Shown: positions 49,332-60,204 of the stretch, one piece after another
Layout of the letters: each line of letters begins with the position of its first letter
Numbering within the stretch: the first letter of the stretch is position 1
Origin: Zeugodacus cucurbitae
Taxonomy: Eukaryota > Arthropoda > Insecta > Diptera > Tephritidae
Direction: 5' to 3'
Assembly: GCF_028554725.1 (NCBI RefSeq)
Contig: NC_071667.1
Coordinates: 10,461,501 to 10,525,500 of the forward strand
DNA length: 64,000 bases
Notes under the pieces: model-generated
Told to the model about the DNA's origin: nothing
The model's database searches: none
The model's input: the letters and a program-made list of their open reading frames with translations, nothing else
Program-made: the position numbers and the translations under genes

Positions 49332-49583
49332 TAGGGATTGCAATTAATTGCAATTAATGTAAACAAATCGATTAATCGATTAATTCCAATGTTTTCAAAT
49401 AACACTAAATTGTATAAAGACCACCACCAAGTTTCAGCGCCGAATTTTGTATTATAATGCTCTATCACAGAGTCCCAGACATATCCTAAAAGAGAAAATG
49501 GTATATATTTGAAGTTAAGTAACACAATGACATTAAATTTTTCAAAATATGTACATCAATTTTAACGTAAAAGAATTGCCTCT
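49332..49583. mobile_element. hAT left-end fragment (duplication unit 1)
   Basis: Begins with the hAT end TAGGGATTGCAA and is cut after 252 bp by the tandem-duplication junction. It is identical to the left end of the complete element at 52228. Confidence 0.85.
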
Positions 49584-50512
49584 TGGGCAAAATCGGACTA
49601 CTGCCACGCCCACAAAATGGCGAAAACCGAAAACACATAAAGTGCCATAACTAAGCCATAAATAAAGCTATGGAAATAAAATTTGGTATGAAGGATCGCA
49701 CTATGAAGGGGCATATTTGGATGTAATTTTTTTGGGGAAATGGGCGTGGGCCCGCCCCCTACTTAGGTTTTTGTACATATCTCGCAAACCAATAGAGCTA
49801 TATAAACGAAACTTTATGCAGTCGTTTTTTTAGCCACTTCCTAATACAGTCCAAAAATGAAAGAAATCGGATAATAACCACGCCCACCTCCCATACAAAA
49901 GTTAGGTTGAAAATTACTAAAAGTGGGTTAACTCACTAGCGAAAAACGTCAGAAACACTAAATTTCACATAAGAAATGGCAGATGGAAGCTGCACTGAGA
50001 TTTTTTTACAAAATGGAAAATGGGCGTGGCGTCGCCCACTTTTGGGTCAAAAACCATATCTCAGGAACTACTCGACCAATTTCAATGAAACTTGGTTTGT
50101 AATAGTTTCCTTACATCCCAATGATATGTTGTGAAAATAGGCGAAATCGCTTCACAACCACGCCTACTTCCTATATACCCGAACTTTGAAGACGATCTGA
50201 ATCGTTTACTTTACAATATATAAAGTAAGCACTAGTGAAGATATCGGTGTAGAACTTTGCACAAATACTTTTTTAATAGTGTGGCAGCCCCATTCTAAAA
50301 ATCGCCGAAATCGGACCATAGGTTTTTAAGGCCCCATATATCGAACACGAACCTAATATTATGGTTTCCAACTTTCAATGGACTTTATACAATATATATG
50401 ACGAATATGTGGGTCAAATTGTGTATTATATAATATAAATAAAGTTAAATAAATAAATTGCGAGAGTATAAAATGTTCGGTTACAACCGAACTTAGCCCT
50501 TCCTTACTTGTT
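49584..50512 (-). repeat. Family X, truncated duplicate of X7
   Basis: Matches 46688-47616 exactly as far as compared. The first 271 bp of X7 are missing because the duplication breakpoint lies inside it. Confidence 0.9.
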
Positions 50513-52479
50513 CTCTTTATATAGATTACCTAGACGGTTTGCCGTTAATTTGATAGATACAAGGTCTGTATATAATTATTTAGGTTTTCCATAACTGCAT
50601 ATTTAGATATGGAACCTCAAAAGTTATAAATTTAATTTATCAGTCTACATCGCTATGAAGATGATTTCAGCATTCAGCTTTATCTGAAAATATAATAATA
50701 TTCAAATGTTTTTTGAACATTCAATATTTCATAAGCCTATAAGAAAACTTTGAAAAGAAGAGGCCTATGGTCCTTTTTAGTATGAAATTTTACTTAATAA
50801 ATAGAAAATATTGGTTTTTTAGTTCTAAAGATATAAAAAAACTACAACTTTTTGATCTCCTTAATGGTTTGGCAATTTTTGACAATTGAGTTCCGGAAAT
50901 TTCGTAGTTGTGTGTAAGCTTTAAATATATGTCTGGTAGAAGTGATTTGCCAATAACTTACGAATATTATGAATGTCGGGAACTTTGCAAAAACTCTGCA
51001 GAAAATTATTTTGACAACTTAAAATTTTATCAGGGTAATAATTTAAATTTTTATAAAAATATCAAACTAAAAAATCCTTTCAAAGCTTTTCCTTAATTGG
51101 TTGCATCAATATTCTTATCAGTCATGTCATCGTAATAATATTTCTCCATCAAACGACCAAAACAGCGTACTACTTCATACTATCATAACCGCAATAATAT
51201 ATACAATTCTTAAATATTTATAAAAGCAATTGCACAAAGCAAACCAAATTACAAAAAGCTAACAACTTTTGCCATCATACTCACAAATATATTCTATAAT
51301 ATAATATAATGCGATTAATGAAAGCACAAATTCCCTTGTAACTTGTACTTTTCTCATAGTTACTCACTTTAATCCGGTTTCGTGCGAACATAAACTGGTC
51401 GCGCATTGTTTTAGTTTCGTTTGACATACAACTCAGTTAGTTGTGCTCACATTGTGGTTTTGTTATTGTAATGGCGGTTTTTGATTTTCAGTTTCATTGC
51501 ATTTATTACAGCATTATTTACGCGTTGAACTTGTATATATTTGGTCATTGGAGGTGTGATTCAATATTTAGTATGTAATATTGAATGAAAAAAAAATAAT
51601 ATAATATTTCTTTCAGATAAATAATATAATATTTCTTTATTATTTAAGGAAAAAAAATTTAAAAATTTCAGCAACAGCTATAATCTAAAACAAGTAAGGA
51701 AAGGCTAAGTTCGGGTGCAACCGAACATTTTATCGAAAATCATCATATATGGTATATAGGCTGAGGTAATTCTTGAACCAATTTCACTCATTTTCATCAC
51801 CAACATTCATTATATCCAAGATTATATGCTCACTTAATTTGGCTAAGATATTTCACATATTAACCGATTTATAAGCTATTAAGCCCATCTTATTTTTAAA
51901 AATCCTATAATTAGGTATATGGTCCCATATCCCACACGTGTCATCAGGGTGTCAAGAAAATATTATATACCGAATTTCATTGAAATCTGTCGAGTAGTTC
52001 CTGAGATATGGTTTTTGACCCGTAAGTGGGCGATGCCACGCCCATTTTCCATTCAGTAAAAAAATCTGAGTGCAGCTAGTTTCTACTATTTCTCCTGTAA
52101 AATTTAGTGTTTCTGACGTTTGTCGATAGTGAGGTAACGAACTTTTGGTAATTTTCAACCTAACCTTTGTCTGGGAGGTGGACGTGGTTATTATACGATT
52201 TCAATTATTTTCATGGTGTATGGTGGGTAGGGATTGCAATTAATTGCAATTAATGTAAACAAATCGATTAATCGATTAATTCCAATGTTTTCAAATAACA
52301 CTAAATTGTATAAAGACCACCACCAAGTTTCAGCGCCGAATTTTGTATTATAATGCTCTATCACAGAGTCCCAGACATATCCTAAAAGAGAAAATGGTAT
52401 ATATTTGAAGTTAAGTAACACAATGACATTAAATTTTTCAAAATATGTACATCAATTTTAACGTAAAAGAATTGCCTCT
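49584..52479. repeat. Tandem duplication, unit 2 (2,896 bp)
   Basis: Second copy of 46688-49583, with no difference found by eye. It contains a 5'-cut X7 (49584-50512, reversed), the spacer (50513-51688), X8 left (51689-52227) and the start of the complete hAT. Confidence 0.9.
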
Positions 52480-53551
52480 TGCTTGAAAGACTATGTTTTG
52501 CAACTTTGCGTAAATATAAAATCAATAAAATATAGGAGACTATATTCTTATTTCAGACATGCAAATTATGTTGGTATATACACAAAAACAAAAACGGAAA
52601 TAAAATTAATATATCGTATTAAAAATTCATTTGCCTTAGCATAAATGAAATGAAAATATATTCATTAAAGTCAAGAAAATGTATTCTCTGTTCAACCAAG
52701 TTTGAAGAAAAAGCAATTTCGATAAACGTTTTGTTGTCAAACGTTTTTTGAAAAAAGCCGCTCAGCTAGTACTGAGGTACCAAGTAGATGACAAAACTTT
52801 TTGGAAAGTCCGTACAGTTTTGGGTAAACGGTTTTCATTTCTTCCCAAGCATCAATAGTGTTTCGAAGCTGAAGGGCTTTCATTAATTGGTTTGCTGCTG
52901 CAACTCGGCATTTCAATCATGGTGTCAGTGTCATCATCACTTAGGGAAACATTGTCTTTACTCCTAGATTGCAGAGTCTAATTTGTACACATATATTTAT
53001 ATATAACTAGAAGAAATCTAAAATGTAATACCGATTGCTCCAACTTACCACCATTTTGCAGGCTACTGTTGCCTGCTTTAATTTTAAATACTGCAACATA
53101 TTTGATGTGTTATTAGAAAATTTTAAATTTTTGCAGCAAAGTGTACATTTAAAGTAGTTATTGCTTATTTTATTAAAAAAATGTCCACACTTCGCTTTTA
53201 ACTGGCGCCATTGCTCTTCAAACAACTGAACGTAAAATGCGTTTGACTTAACTGTAAATGCAGTGTTACCAGACATTCATTTGTTGATATTAAACTACGT
53301 TGACATATTAGAATTTAACTATGTTTACACCGTTTCCAGTCATTAATGACTGATGCGACCAATTTCGACCCTTGTACGCTAATTTAGATGAACATAAAAT
53401 GTATTAAATTTCAAAATGCTGTTTGCGATTATTTTGCAATTACTCGAGTAATAGTCGAGTAATTAGAAAAGGGGTTTCGATGCAATTAAATCGTAAATTG
53501 AATGAAAATAAACGATTAATTTAATCAAATGATTAATAGTTGCCATCCCTA
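52228..53551 (-). mobile_element. hAT element with 8-bp target duplication, 1,324 bp
   Basis: Ends TAGGGATTGCAA and, on the other strand, TAGGGATGGCAA (11 of 12). It is flanked by ATGGTGGG on both sides (52220-52227 and 53552-53559), the 8-bp duplication diagnostic of hAT elements. Subterminal ATTAATCG-type repeats lie within both ends. Only a BED-finger remnant is recognisable as transposase, so this is an internally deleted, non-autonomous copy. The coding direction is minus. Confidence 0.9.
53007..53276 (-). pseudogene. hAT transposase BED zinc-finger remnant
   Basis: Reading from 53276, residues about 23-68 (EEQWRQLKAKCGHFFNK, then FKCTLCCKNLKFSNNTSNML, then QYLKLKQ) resemble the BED-type zinc finger that opens many hAT transposases. 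The CxxC pair is present (CTLC). The two His expected in the (R)HLKLKH portion are Tyr and Gln here, so zinc binding is probably lost. No RNase-H-like catalytic domain or dimerisation region follows. Confidence 0.65.
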
Positions 53552-54129
53552 ATGGTGGGGTACGTAAGGACTGCAGAAAGTTTGGTTTAGTTTGGTATTT
53601 TATTGGTTTGCGAGATATATACAAAACACCTATTAGGTGCGGGGCCATGCCCACTTCCCCAAAAAAATTACATCCAAATATGGCCCTTACTAGCACGATC
53701 CTTTGTACCAAATTTTATAACTTTATTTATGGCTTAGTTATGACACTTTATGTGTTTTCGGTTTTCGCCATTTTGTGGGCGTGGCAGTGGACCGATTTTG
53801 TCCGTTTTCAACCCTCTCACAGTCCAAAGGAACATGTGTACCAAGTTTCGTCAAGATATCTAAATTTTTACTCAAGTTATTTGTTGCACAGACGGACGAA
53901 CAGAGAGACAGACAGTCGGATTTTGACTCGTTTCATCACCCTGATCATTTTGATATATACAACCCTAGATCTAACTCGTTTAGTTTTATGAATTACAAAC
54001 AACCGTTATGTGAACAAAACTATAATGCTCTCTTAGCAACTTCTGATCACAAGAGACTCTACTTATTAATAAAGTTTGTACATATTCTTTTGTAAGCATT
54101 TATGGTTTGAAGTATTTTTTTTTTTGCAG

Positions 54130-54173
54130 AATGCTAGTGTCAGGTCTACCGCAAAACAACCAAATTTATGTTG
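54130..54173 (+). other. Candidate 44-nt microexon
   Basis: Acceptor: a T-run ending TTTTTGCAG. Donor: TTG|GTAAGAG. One frame is open from an ATG at its second base (MLVSGLPQNNQIYV). It could be a first coding microexon of a plus-strand gene. No neighbouring exon is recognised. Confidence 0.25.
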
Positions 54174-56478
54174 GTAAGAGATTTCATCCAAGCAAGTTTC
54201 AATAGGTCTTAAAAGCCGCTGCAATGACAATTTGAGAGTGTTATTTTGATTATTGCTGCAATATTTTTTAACTGCTACGTAAGAAAATTAACAAATAGTA
54301 AAAATATATTTAAATTCCGCTTAATGTCCGCAAATAAAATTTTACACTAATATGCATTTAGTATTTTTTACTACCTTACTACAAATCTGAATCACAGTCA
54401 CTCACAGAAACACGACTTTAGCTCTTTCAGAGTCCAATTAGCTTGAGGAACAAATAACTAACCCTTTCATGCATGCAATAGGCAATTCAAAATGCCAACT
54501 CAATATCACTCTTTGTGGCACCACCTGCAATACAAGTCAACGGAGAACGCAGAAGTTAAACGGAAATTAAGCTCCAGCAGCAATTCTGGCGATAAGCGTT
54601 TGTTCTACACTGCAATGGCTGCCACGAATAGAGTAGGTCCAATATCTCGCATACAGAGTTAGTATTCAACGTGCAACAATTAAAATTCTTCATTGCATGT
54701 AGCGCTAATTACCACACCTACAAGCCTAACCCTGCCTGTGTATGTGTTCATGTCAACACCAGCGACGTTCTGAGAGCTGTGCTCCTGCCTTTGCTGCACA
54801 CTCTGGTGGCCACAAATAAGGCATTGCCTCGGTTAGCAGTCAATTGTGAATTTTCAATCAATGGACTGGGTGTTTACAAATAGCCGAAATACAGCGTTGC
54901 ATGTGGCACAAGCTGTGGCACACATGTTCATATGTATATATAGCCACGAAACTGCAATAGTGACAAAGCCAATAACAACACAAGCGCCAGCATTGCTACA
55001 GTTATAAAGACTACGACTCGAGTTGGAGCTGAAGCTGTAGCTGCAACTGAAGCCGAGGCTCCGTCTCAGCCGAAAACTGTGTCTCTAGGTGGGATCGGCA
55101 GTTGGCGTTTGCGCTGCTTTGCTGTTATGTGAAGCGGTAAATGTCTGATACTGTTATGTTTGATGTTGCTTACCGATTGTTGTTGTAGTTAGTTGGAAAC
55201 TGCAGCCACTATTCGTTTAATGTGCTAACTAACGCTTGTCCTCTGTTGCTGTAGCATTTGTTGTAGACCAAAAGCAGGTTTTCGCTGCACTACAAACTTG
55301 GTTTATATTTCGGCTCAAGCAGTTTGCATGCCAGTGACGTTTGAGGGGGCGGCATATGGCGTGGTCTACACACACACACACACACACACACACATACCAA
55401 ATCTTACATATTTCTGCCAACACGTTATATATCGCCCATTTGTTGCCTTTGTGCGCTCATATCTGGTTGTGTGCGTGTGGCTGTCTGCTAACTCAATGAT
55501 ATGACTGTATATGTAAGTGTATATGTGCTACTGGCAGTGCTTTATACTCCGCTTTGCCACTGCAAATGCTTGTTTGTTAGCAAATTATTACTGCTAGTAT
55601 GTTTTTGTTATTGTTTTTTACCACAACTGAGATTAGCCGATATGTGAATGCAAGCGTGGCTTACCGCATGCAACATGCTACATATATATACATATACTTC
55701 ATGCCACACGCCACATATGCACTACTATTCACCACCAATATTCGCTTTCAAGTGGTCCGTTGCCCCTCCAAAACTGCTAGTAAGCCAATAAGCAAATTTA
55801 TGGATTTAGAGCTTAAAGCTGGTTAGCGATTGGCATGCCACGCAAAGTGTGTTTAGATTACTTTGTTCAGGATGGACCGAATTTTTCGCACAACGCAATG
55901 CTTGTGTGTTTGCTTGTGTGTAATAAGTGTGTAAGCGAGATTATCTCTGCTTTAGTGATTTTTATGCCAAAAACCTCTATTAATGTTTTCATCGAGTAAA
56001 AAATGCCAATGTAAGCAATGAAATTAAACACCTAATTATTTTAAATGTGTTTGTGTATTGTTGTTTTTGTATTTATTATTTTCGAGTTTGATTTTGACTA
56101 CAATTTGAAGGCGTTCAATCACAATTTATTGCACCATAAATGGCAGTGTCAGCGCATTGTATTCTTTGCCAGACACGATTTTTTCTTTGAATCATGACTA
56201 ATACGTTTTCTCTAAACTTGGAGAGTGACTTTAGAAAGTATTTTACTTTTAATTATCCGATAAAGTTCGCGACTTCTTTTAGCTTTAGTGCTTCGTTGAA
56301 CTTAACTTTTTAATGGAGCTTTGTTATTCCAGCTAAACTTTTTCAGAGATTAATTTTTTTTGCCAGAATATCACGATTAATATTATTTTTTTTGTTTCGG
56401 TTAAGCTTTAGAAAACTTTAATCAACCTCCAATTAGAAAACAGAACTTTAAGATATCATGAGCATTAAACTGAAAATA
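54174..56478. other. Gene-free stretch
   Basis: No gene is recognised. It contains an imperfect GCTGWA-type hexamer tract (about 55025-55065) and the CA microsatellite listed separately. Confidence 0.45.
55368..55394. repeat. (AC)n microsatellite
   Basis: An uninterrupted AC dinucleotide run of 27 bp. Confidence 0.95.
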
Positions 56479-56784
56479 CAGTGGAACTTCTTTAACTAGA
56501 ATCACCATAATCCACACAAAAACTTCGAGTTAGAGAGACTACGAGTTATAGAATTTTCATTAAAACATAAAATTAAAAAAAAAGCTGTAAAATATAGATG
56601 TATGATAGTTTATTTACTTCGCAAAACTCTTTTAAAATTCTGCCTCGATAGTAAATTTTAAATTTTGTATTATGCCCTTCCCAAAAAGTTCGATTTATGG
56701 AAGGAAATTTGTAAGAAAGTTGCCTTCTATTGCCACTTCAACAGTTCGAGTTATGGAGAACTTCGAGTTATAGAAATTCGAGTT
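56479..56784. mobile_element. pogo/Tigger-like element remnant
   Basis: TA followed by CAGTGGAACTTCTTTAACTA at 56479 resembles the pogo-family end. The related unit TTCGAGTTATRGA recurs near 56523, 56742 and 56767, as expected for subterminal repeats. The right end is not found and may have been lost where the RTE copy begins. Confidence 0.5.
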
Positions 56785-57820
56785 GTATGTATGTATGTAT
56801 GTGATTGGCGTTCAACCGTTTAGCCGGTTATAGCCGAATCGATGATAGCGCGCCGCTCCTCTCTTTCCTTCGCAGTTCGGCGCCAGTTGGAGATTCCAAG
56901 TGTAACCAGGTCGCTCTCCACCTGGTCCATCCAACGGAGTGGAGGCCTTCCCCTTCCTCGGCTTCCTCCGGCGGGTACTGCATCGAACACTTTCAGAGAT
57001 GGAGTGTTTTCGTCCATTCGGACAACATGACCTAGCCAGCGTAGCCGCTGTCTTTTTATTCGCTGAACTATGTCAATGTCGTCGTATAACTCGTACAGCT
57101 CATCGTTCCATCGTCTGCGGTATTCGCCGTTGCCAATGTTCTGAGGTCCGTAAATCTTGCGCAAAATTTTCCTCTCGAAAACTAGTAGTGCTGTCTCATC
57201 TGACGTTGACATCGTCCAAGCTTCTGCACCATAAAGCAGAACGGTGCATGAAGCTTAATGGTAAGCGACTTGTAGAGTTTGATTTTGGTTCGTCGAGAGA
57301 GGACTTTACTTTTCAATTGCCTACTCAGTCCAAAGTAGCACCTGTTGGCAAGAGTGATTCTGCGCTGGATTTGGAGGCTGACATTGTTATTGCTGTTAAT
57401 GCTGGTTCCCAGGTATACGAAATTATCTACGACTTCGAAGTTATGACTGTCAACAGTGACGTGGGAGCCAAGCAGCGAATGCGCTGACTGTTTGTTTGAT
57501 AACAGGAGATATTTCGTCTTGTCCTCATTAACCTCCAGACGCATTCGCTTCGCTTCCTTATCCAGGCGGGAAACAACAGAACTAACGGCACGGTTGTTGC
57601 TTCCGATGATATCAATATCATCGGCGTACACCAGCAGCTGTACACTCTTATAGAAGATTGTACCTTCTCTATTTAGCTCTGCAGCTCGTATAATTTTTTC
57701 CACCATCAAGTTAAAAAGTCACACGACAGTGAGTCACCTTGTATGAAACCTCGTTTGGTATCGAACGGCTCGGAGAGGTCCTTCCCAATCATGACAGAGC
57801 TTTTAGTGTTGTTGCATCAA
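56785..57820 (-). mobile_element. RTE-type LINE, copy 5
   Basis: The 3' tail is (TATG)n at 56785-56806 (CATA on the coding strand). The minus strand encodes LLVYADDIDIIG, NEDKTKYLL, RRTKIKLYKSL, KRQRLRWLGHVVRMDEN and GRGRPPLRW. Its 5' end, near CCTTCCCAATCATGAC, lies just beyond RT motif B (the FIQGDSLS equivalent). A small insertion near 57245 and a disrupted DFFNL stretch near 57715 break the frame. The plus-strand 182-codon open frame here is antisense. Confidence 0.85.
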
Positions 57821-59275
57821 TTATAGTTCGATTGAATACTCTCAGTCACTATGAATTGACAGTTATACAATACTTTCTTTCGTGTTAGGTATTTTTGAAT
57901 ATATTAGGTACTTTGTGAGGTTTAAGAACGGGTCTCGGAATCTCAAAAATATAGTTCTCCATCGACGCTCACAGAGCAAACGGTTTTATAAATCTCAAAT
58001 TTTCCTTCACGAAATCTCAAAAAAGTCGCGGAAAAAATAACTAAAGAAAAATAAACAAATTTTGGGGAATGTTTGTTGTTTTAAACATGCTTCTTCACAT
58101 TTCACATAAGCAAAAGTTAAAATTATAATGTTTTTAAAGCGAGTAGATCTTTTACAAAGGCGGCGCGGTGCTTAAACTAGGTATATCACCCAGAAGCGAA
58201 TTGAAAGCGTTGCCATGGCAGAGTAGTCCAGTTGACTTATGGCTGGGCATTACAAACTGACCGTCAACGAGTGAGGGGTGATGTGAACAATTTGGATGGG
58301 TTGACGAAATAAACTGTCTCCAAGTCAAAACACGCACACACACAGTCACACTTGTTCAATGTAGGCACATACAGTGAACGGCGACTTAGATAACTTTGGA
58401 GCGCCGGCCTGCTGACTGGATGGGGCTGAGTGAATGGTTATGAATGAAGAAGACAAGTTTACTTTGATTAGATACGCTCTTTCATACATATGCACATACA
58501 CATGTAGATTCTACATTGCAGAAGCAATTAATGAAGACTGAAAAATACACAGTTATGTAGTCATAAATTTTTGATGACTCTTGTTTGTTTGAGATTTTCA
58601 GCAGCGACATATGCCGAATGACTTGTAGGTCTAAAAGAGTCGTCGCTTTGTTGCAAGCATGATTCATAAATAATTGTGTAGTTGGATGAGAACATTTGTA
58701 AACATTCTATGTACATGCTCATAAGCGTTTAAGCATGAAATATGAAGTACGCATTGATGGTGTGCGCTTGGACTACACTGGTACTTTGCACCAGATAACA
58801 GTATGTGTGACCATGGAAAAGAATCCGAGAATACATAAATGTTCTGAAAGGTTAAGTGAAGTATACACAAATCTTTAATACTTGCTGTTGTTGGGTTGGG
58901 TTATTTATGTATTGTGTTTTTCTATACAAAAAAAAAATAATTAAATAAAACTATAAAAGGAGGCGAAAATATGATCTACCAACTTTAATTGCAGCCGCTA
59001 ATTGTAAGCTCCAAATAACGGATATAATATTTAGTTTCAATAAACTGTAAAATTATTTGATTATGTCTATGATGCTCTATTCTCAAAACGTCTTCAATGA
59101 TGATCATAATCCATTTTTCATTTATTTTGGACTGCTTATAATGTTTGTCATTTCTACATAGAACGGTCAAATTTCAAGCTTGGAAGTGATTTTGTTTACC
59201 GAAAAGTTATATTCGTGAGGCAAGTCCAGAACAATATTTTTTATGTGCTTTGATGATTAGTTTGGACGTGTAAAC
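57821..59275. other. Mostly gene-free stretch
   Basis: Contains only the candidate exon listed at 58152-58313 and short CA/AT tracts. The part next to 59276 should include the 5' region of the mariner, but no inverted repeat was recognised. Confidence 0.4.
58152..58313 (-). other. Candidate 3'-terminal coding exon of an unrecognised gene
   Basis: The minus-strand frame FISSTHPNCSHHPSLVDGQF... ending LGDIPSLSTAPPL-stop has mixed, gene-like codon use. It begins right after an acceptor-like CTTGGAGACAG (58314-58324). Continuing upstream in frame gives low-complexity CA/TG translation, so the acceptor marks a natural boundary. I recognise no family. Confidence 0.25.
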
Positions 59276-60204
59276 ATGGAGTTCACTAACGCCAAAATTC
59301 GCGCTATTTTTAAGTTTACCTTCGTTAAAGACAAATCCGCCAGAGAAACGTTCCGTGAGATTTATGGTGTTTTGGGGGATGGTACTCTATCACTTCGAAC
59401 TGCAGAGGAATGGTTTCGACGATTCAGAGCCGGTGAAAACGACACCATGAATAAGCTAGCCGGCGAAGACCTGTAACGACGAATACCGATCAAATCATGG
59501 AAAACATCGAGTTAGGCCGGCATGTGGCATCTCGTGACATCGTCCAGGAGATGGGAGTTAGTCCATAACCAAAACCATTTTAAATCATCTGCTGAAGGCT
59601 GGATACACAAAAAAGCTCGATGTTTGGGTGCCGCATGATATGACGCAAAATAACCTTCTGGACCGAATCAACGCCTGCGATATGCTCCTGAAACGGAACG
59701 AACTCGACCCATTTTTGAAGCGGATGGTAACTGGCGACGAAAAATTGATATTGAAAAATTGAATATTGTCGTATATTAAGCCAAAATGGTCGTGTTCGAA
59801 GGCCGGTGAATCGTCCCAAACAGTGGCCAAGCCGGGATTGACGGCCAGGTAAGGTTTTGCCGTGTGTTTGGTGAGATTGGAAGGGAATCACCCACTATGA
59901 ACTGCTCCCATATCACCAGACGCTTAATTCTACCATCTACTGAGAAATATTGGACCGCTTGAAGCAGGCGATCGACCAGAAGCGTCCAGAATTGGCCAAC
60001 AGGAAGGGTGTAGTGTTCCACCAGGACAACGCCATACCACACACTTCGTTGATGACTCGTCTGAAGCTACGGGAGTTCGGATGGGAGGTTTTATCGCATC
60101 CACCACATAGCCCGGACATAGCGCCAAGTGATTAGCACCTGTTCCTGTCTATGGCCCTTGGTGGTGTAAAGTTGAACTTAAAAGAGGCTTGTGAAAAGTG
60201 GTAA
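59276..60204 (+). pseudogene. mariner (irritans-type) transposase, inactivated
   Basis: Nearly the whole transposase is traceable across frames. The N-terminal HTH half (MEFTNAKIRAIFKF, LSLRTAEEWFRRF, 66 codons) is followed by a 1-nt deletion near 59467 that forces a stop. Then come DVWVPHDMTQ, the first catalytic Asp (VTGDEK, about 59730), HQDNA (second Asp, about 60020) and SPDIAPSD (third Asp, about 60115). Stops and frameshifts occur near 59563, 59750, 59848 and 60132. The DD34D arrangement and wording fit the irritans mariners, a different lineage from the copy at 5.8 kb. Terminal inverted repeats were not identified. Confidence 0.88.

Larger units (their letters stand above)
46688..49583. 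repeat. Tandem duplication, unit 1 (2,896 bp)
   Basis: Every stretch compared by eye is identical to 49584-52479. The unit runs from within X7 through a 1.18-kb spacer and the left part of X8 into the left 252 bp of a hAT element. The junction at 49584-49585 joins hAT sequence (CCTCTTG) to X7 sequence (GGGCAAAATCGG) with about 2 bp of shared TG. Confidence 0.9.
51689..54044 (+). repeat. Family X copy X8, complete locus split by a hAT
   Basis: The left part (51689-52227) and right part (53552-54044) are both forward X. They flank the hAT and share its 8-bp target duplication. The right part continues with GACTGCAGAAAGTTTGG and GCGGGGCCATGCCCAC to TATAATGCTCTCTTAGCAAC. The terminal foldback is truncated. 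Confidence 0.88.

Noticed and set aside
56939..57487. 182-codon plus-strand frame
   Set aside because: It is antisense to the RTE post-RT region. Equivalent antisense frames recur at every RTE copy.
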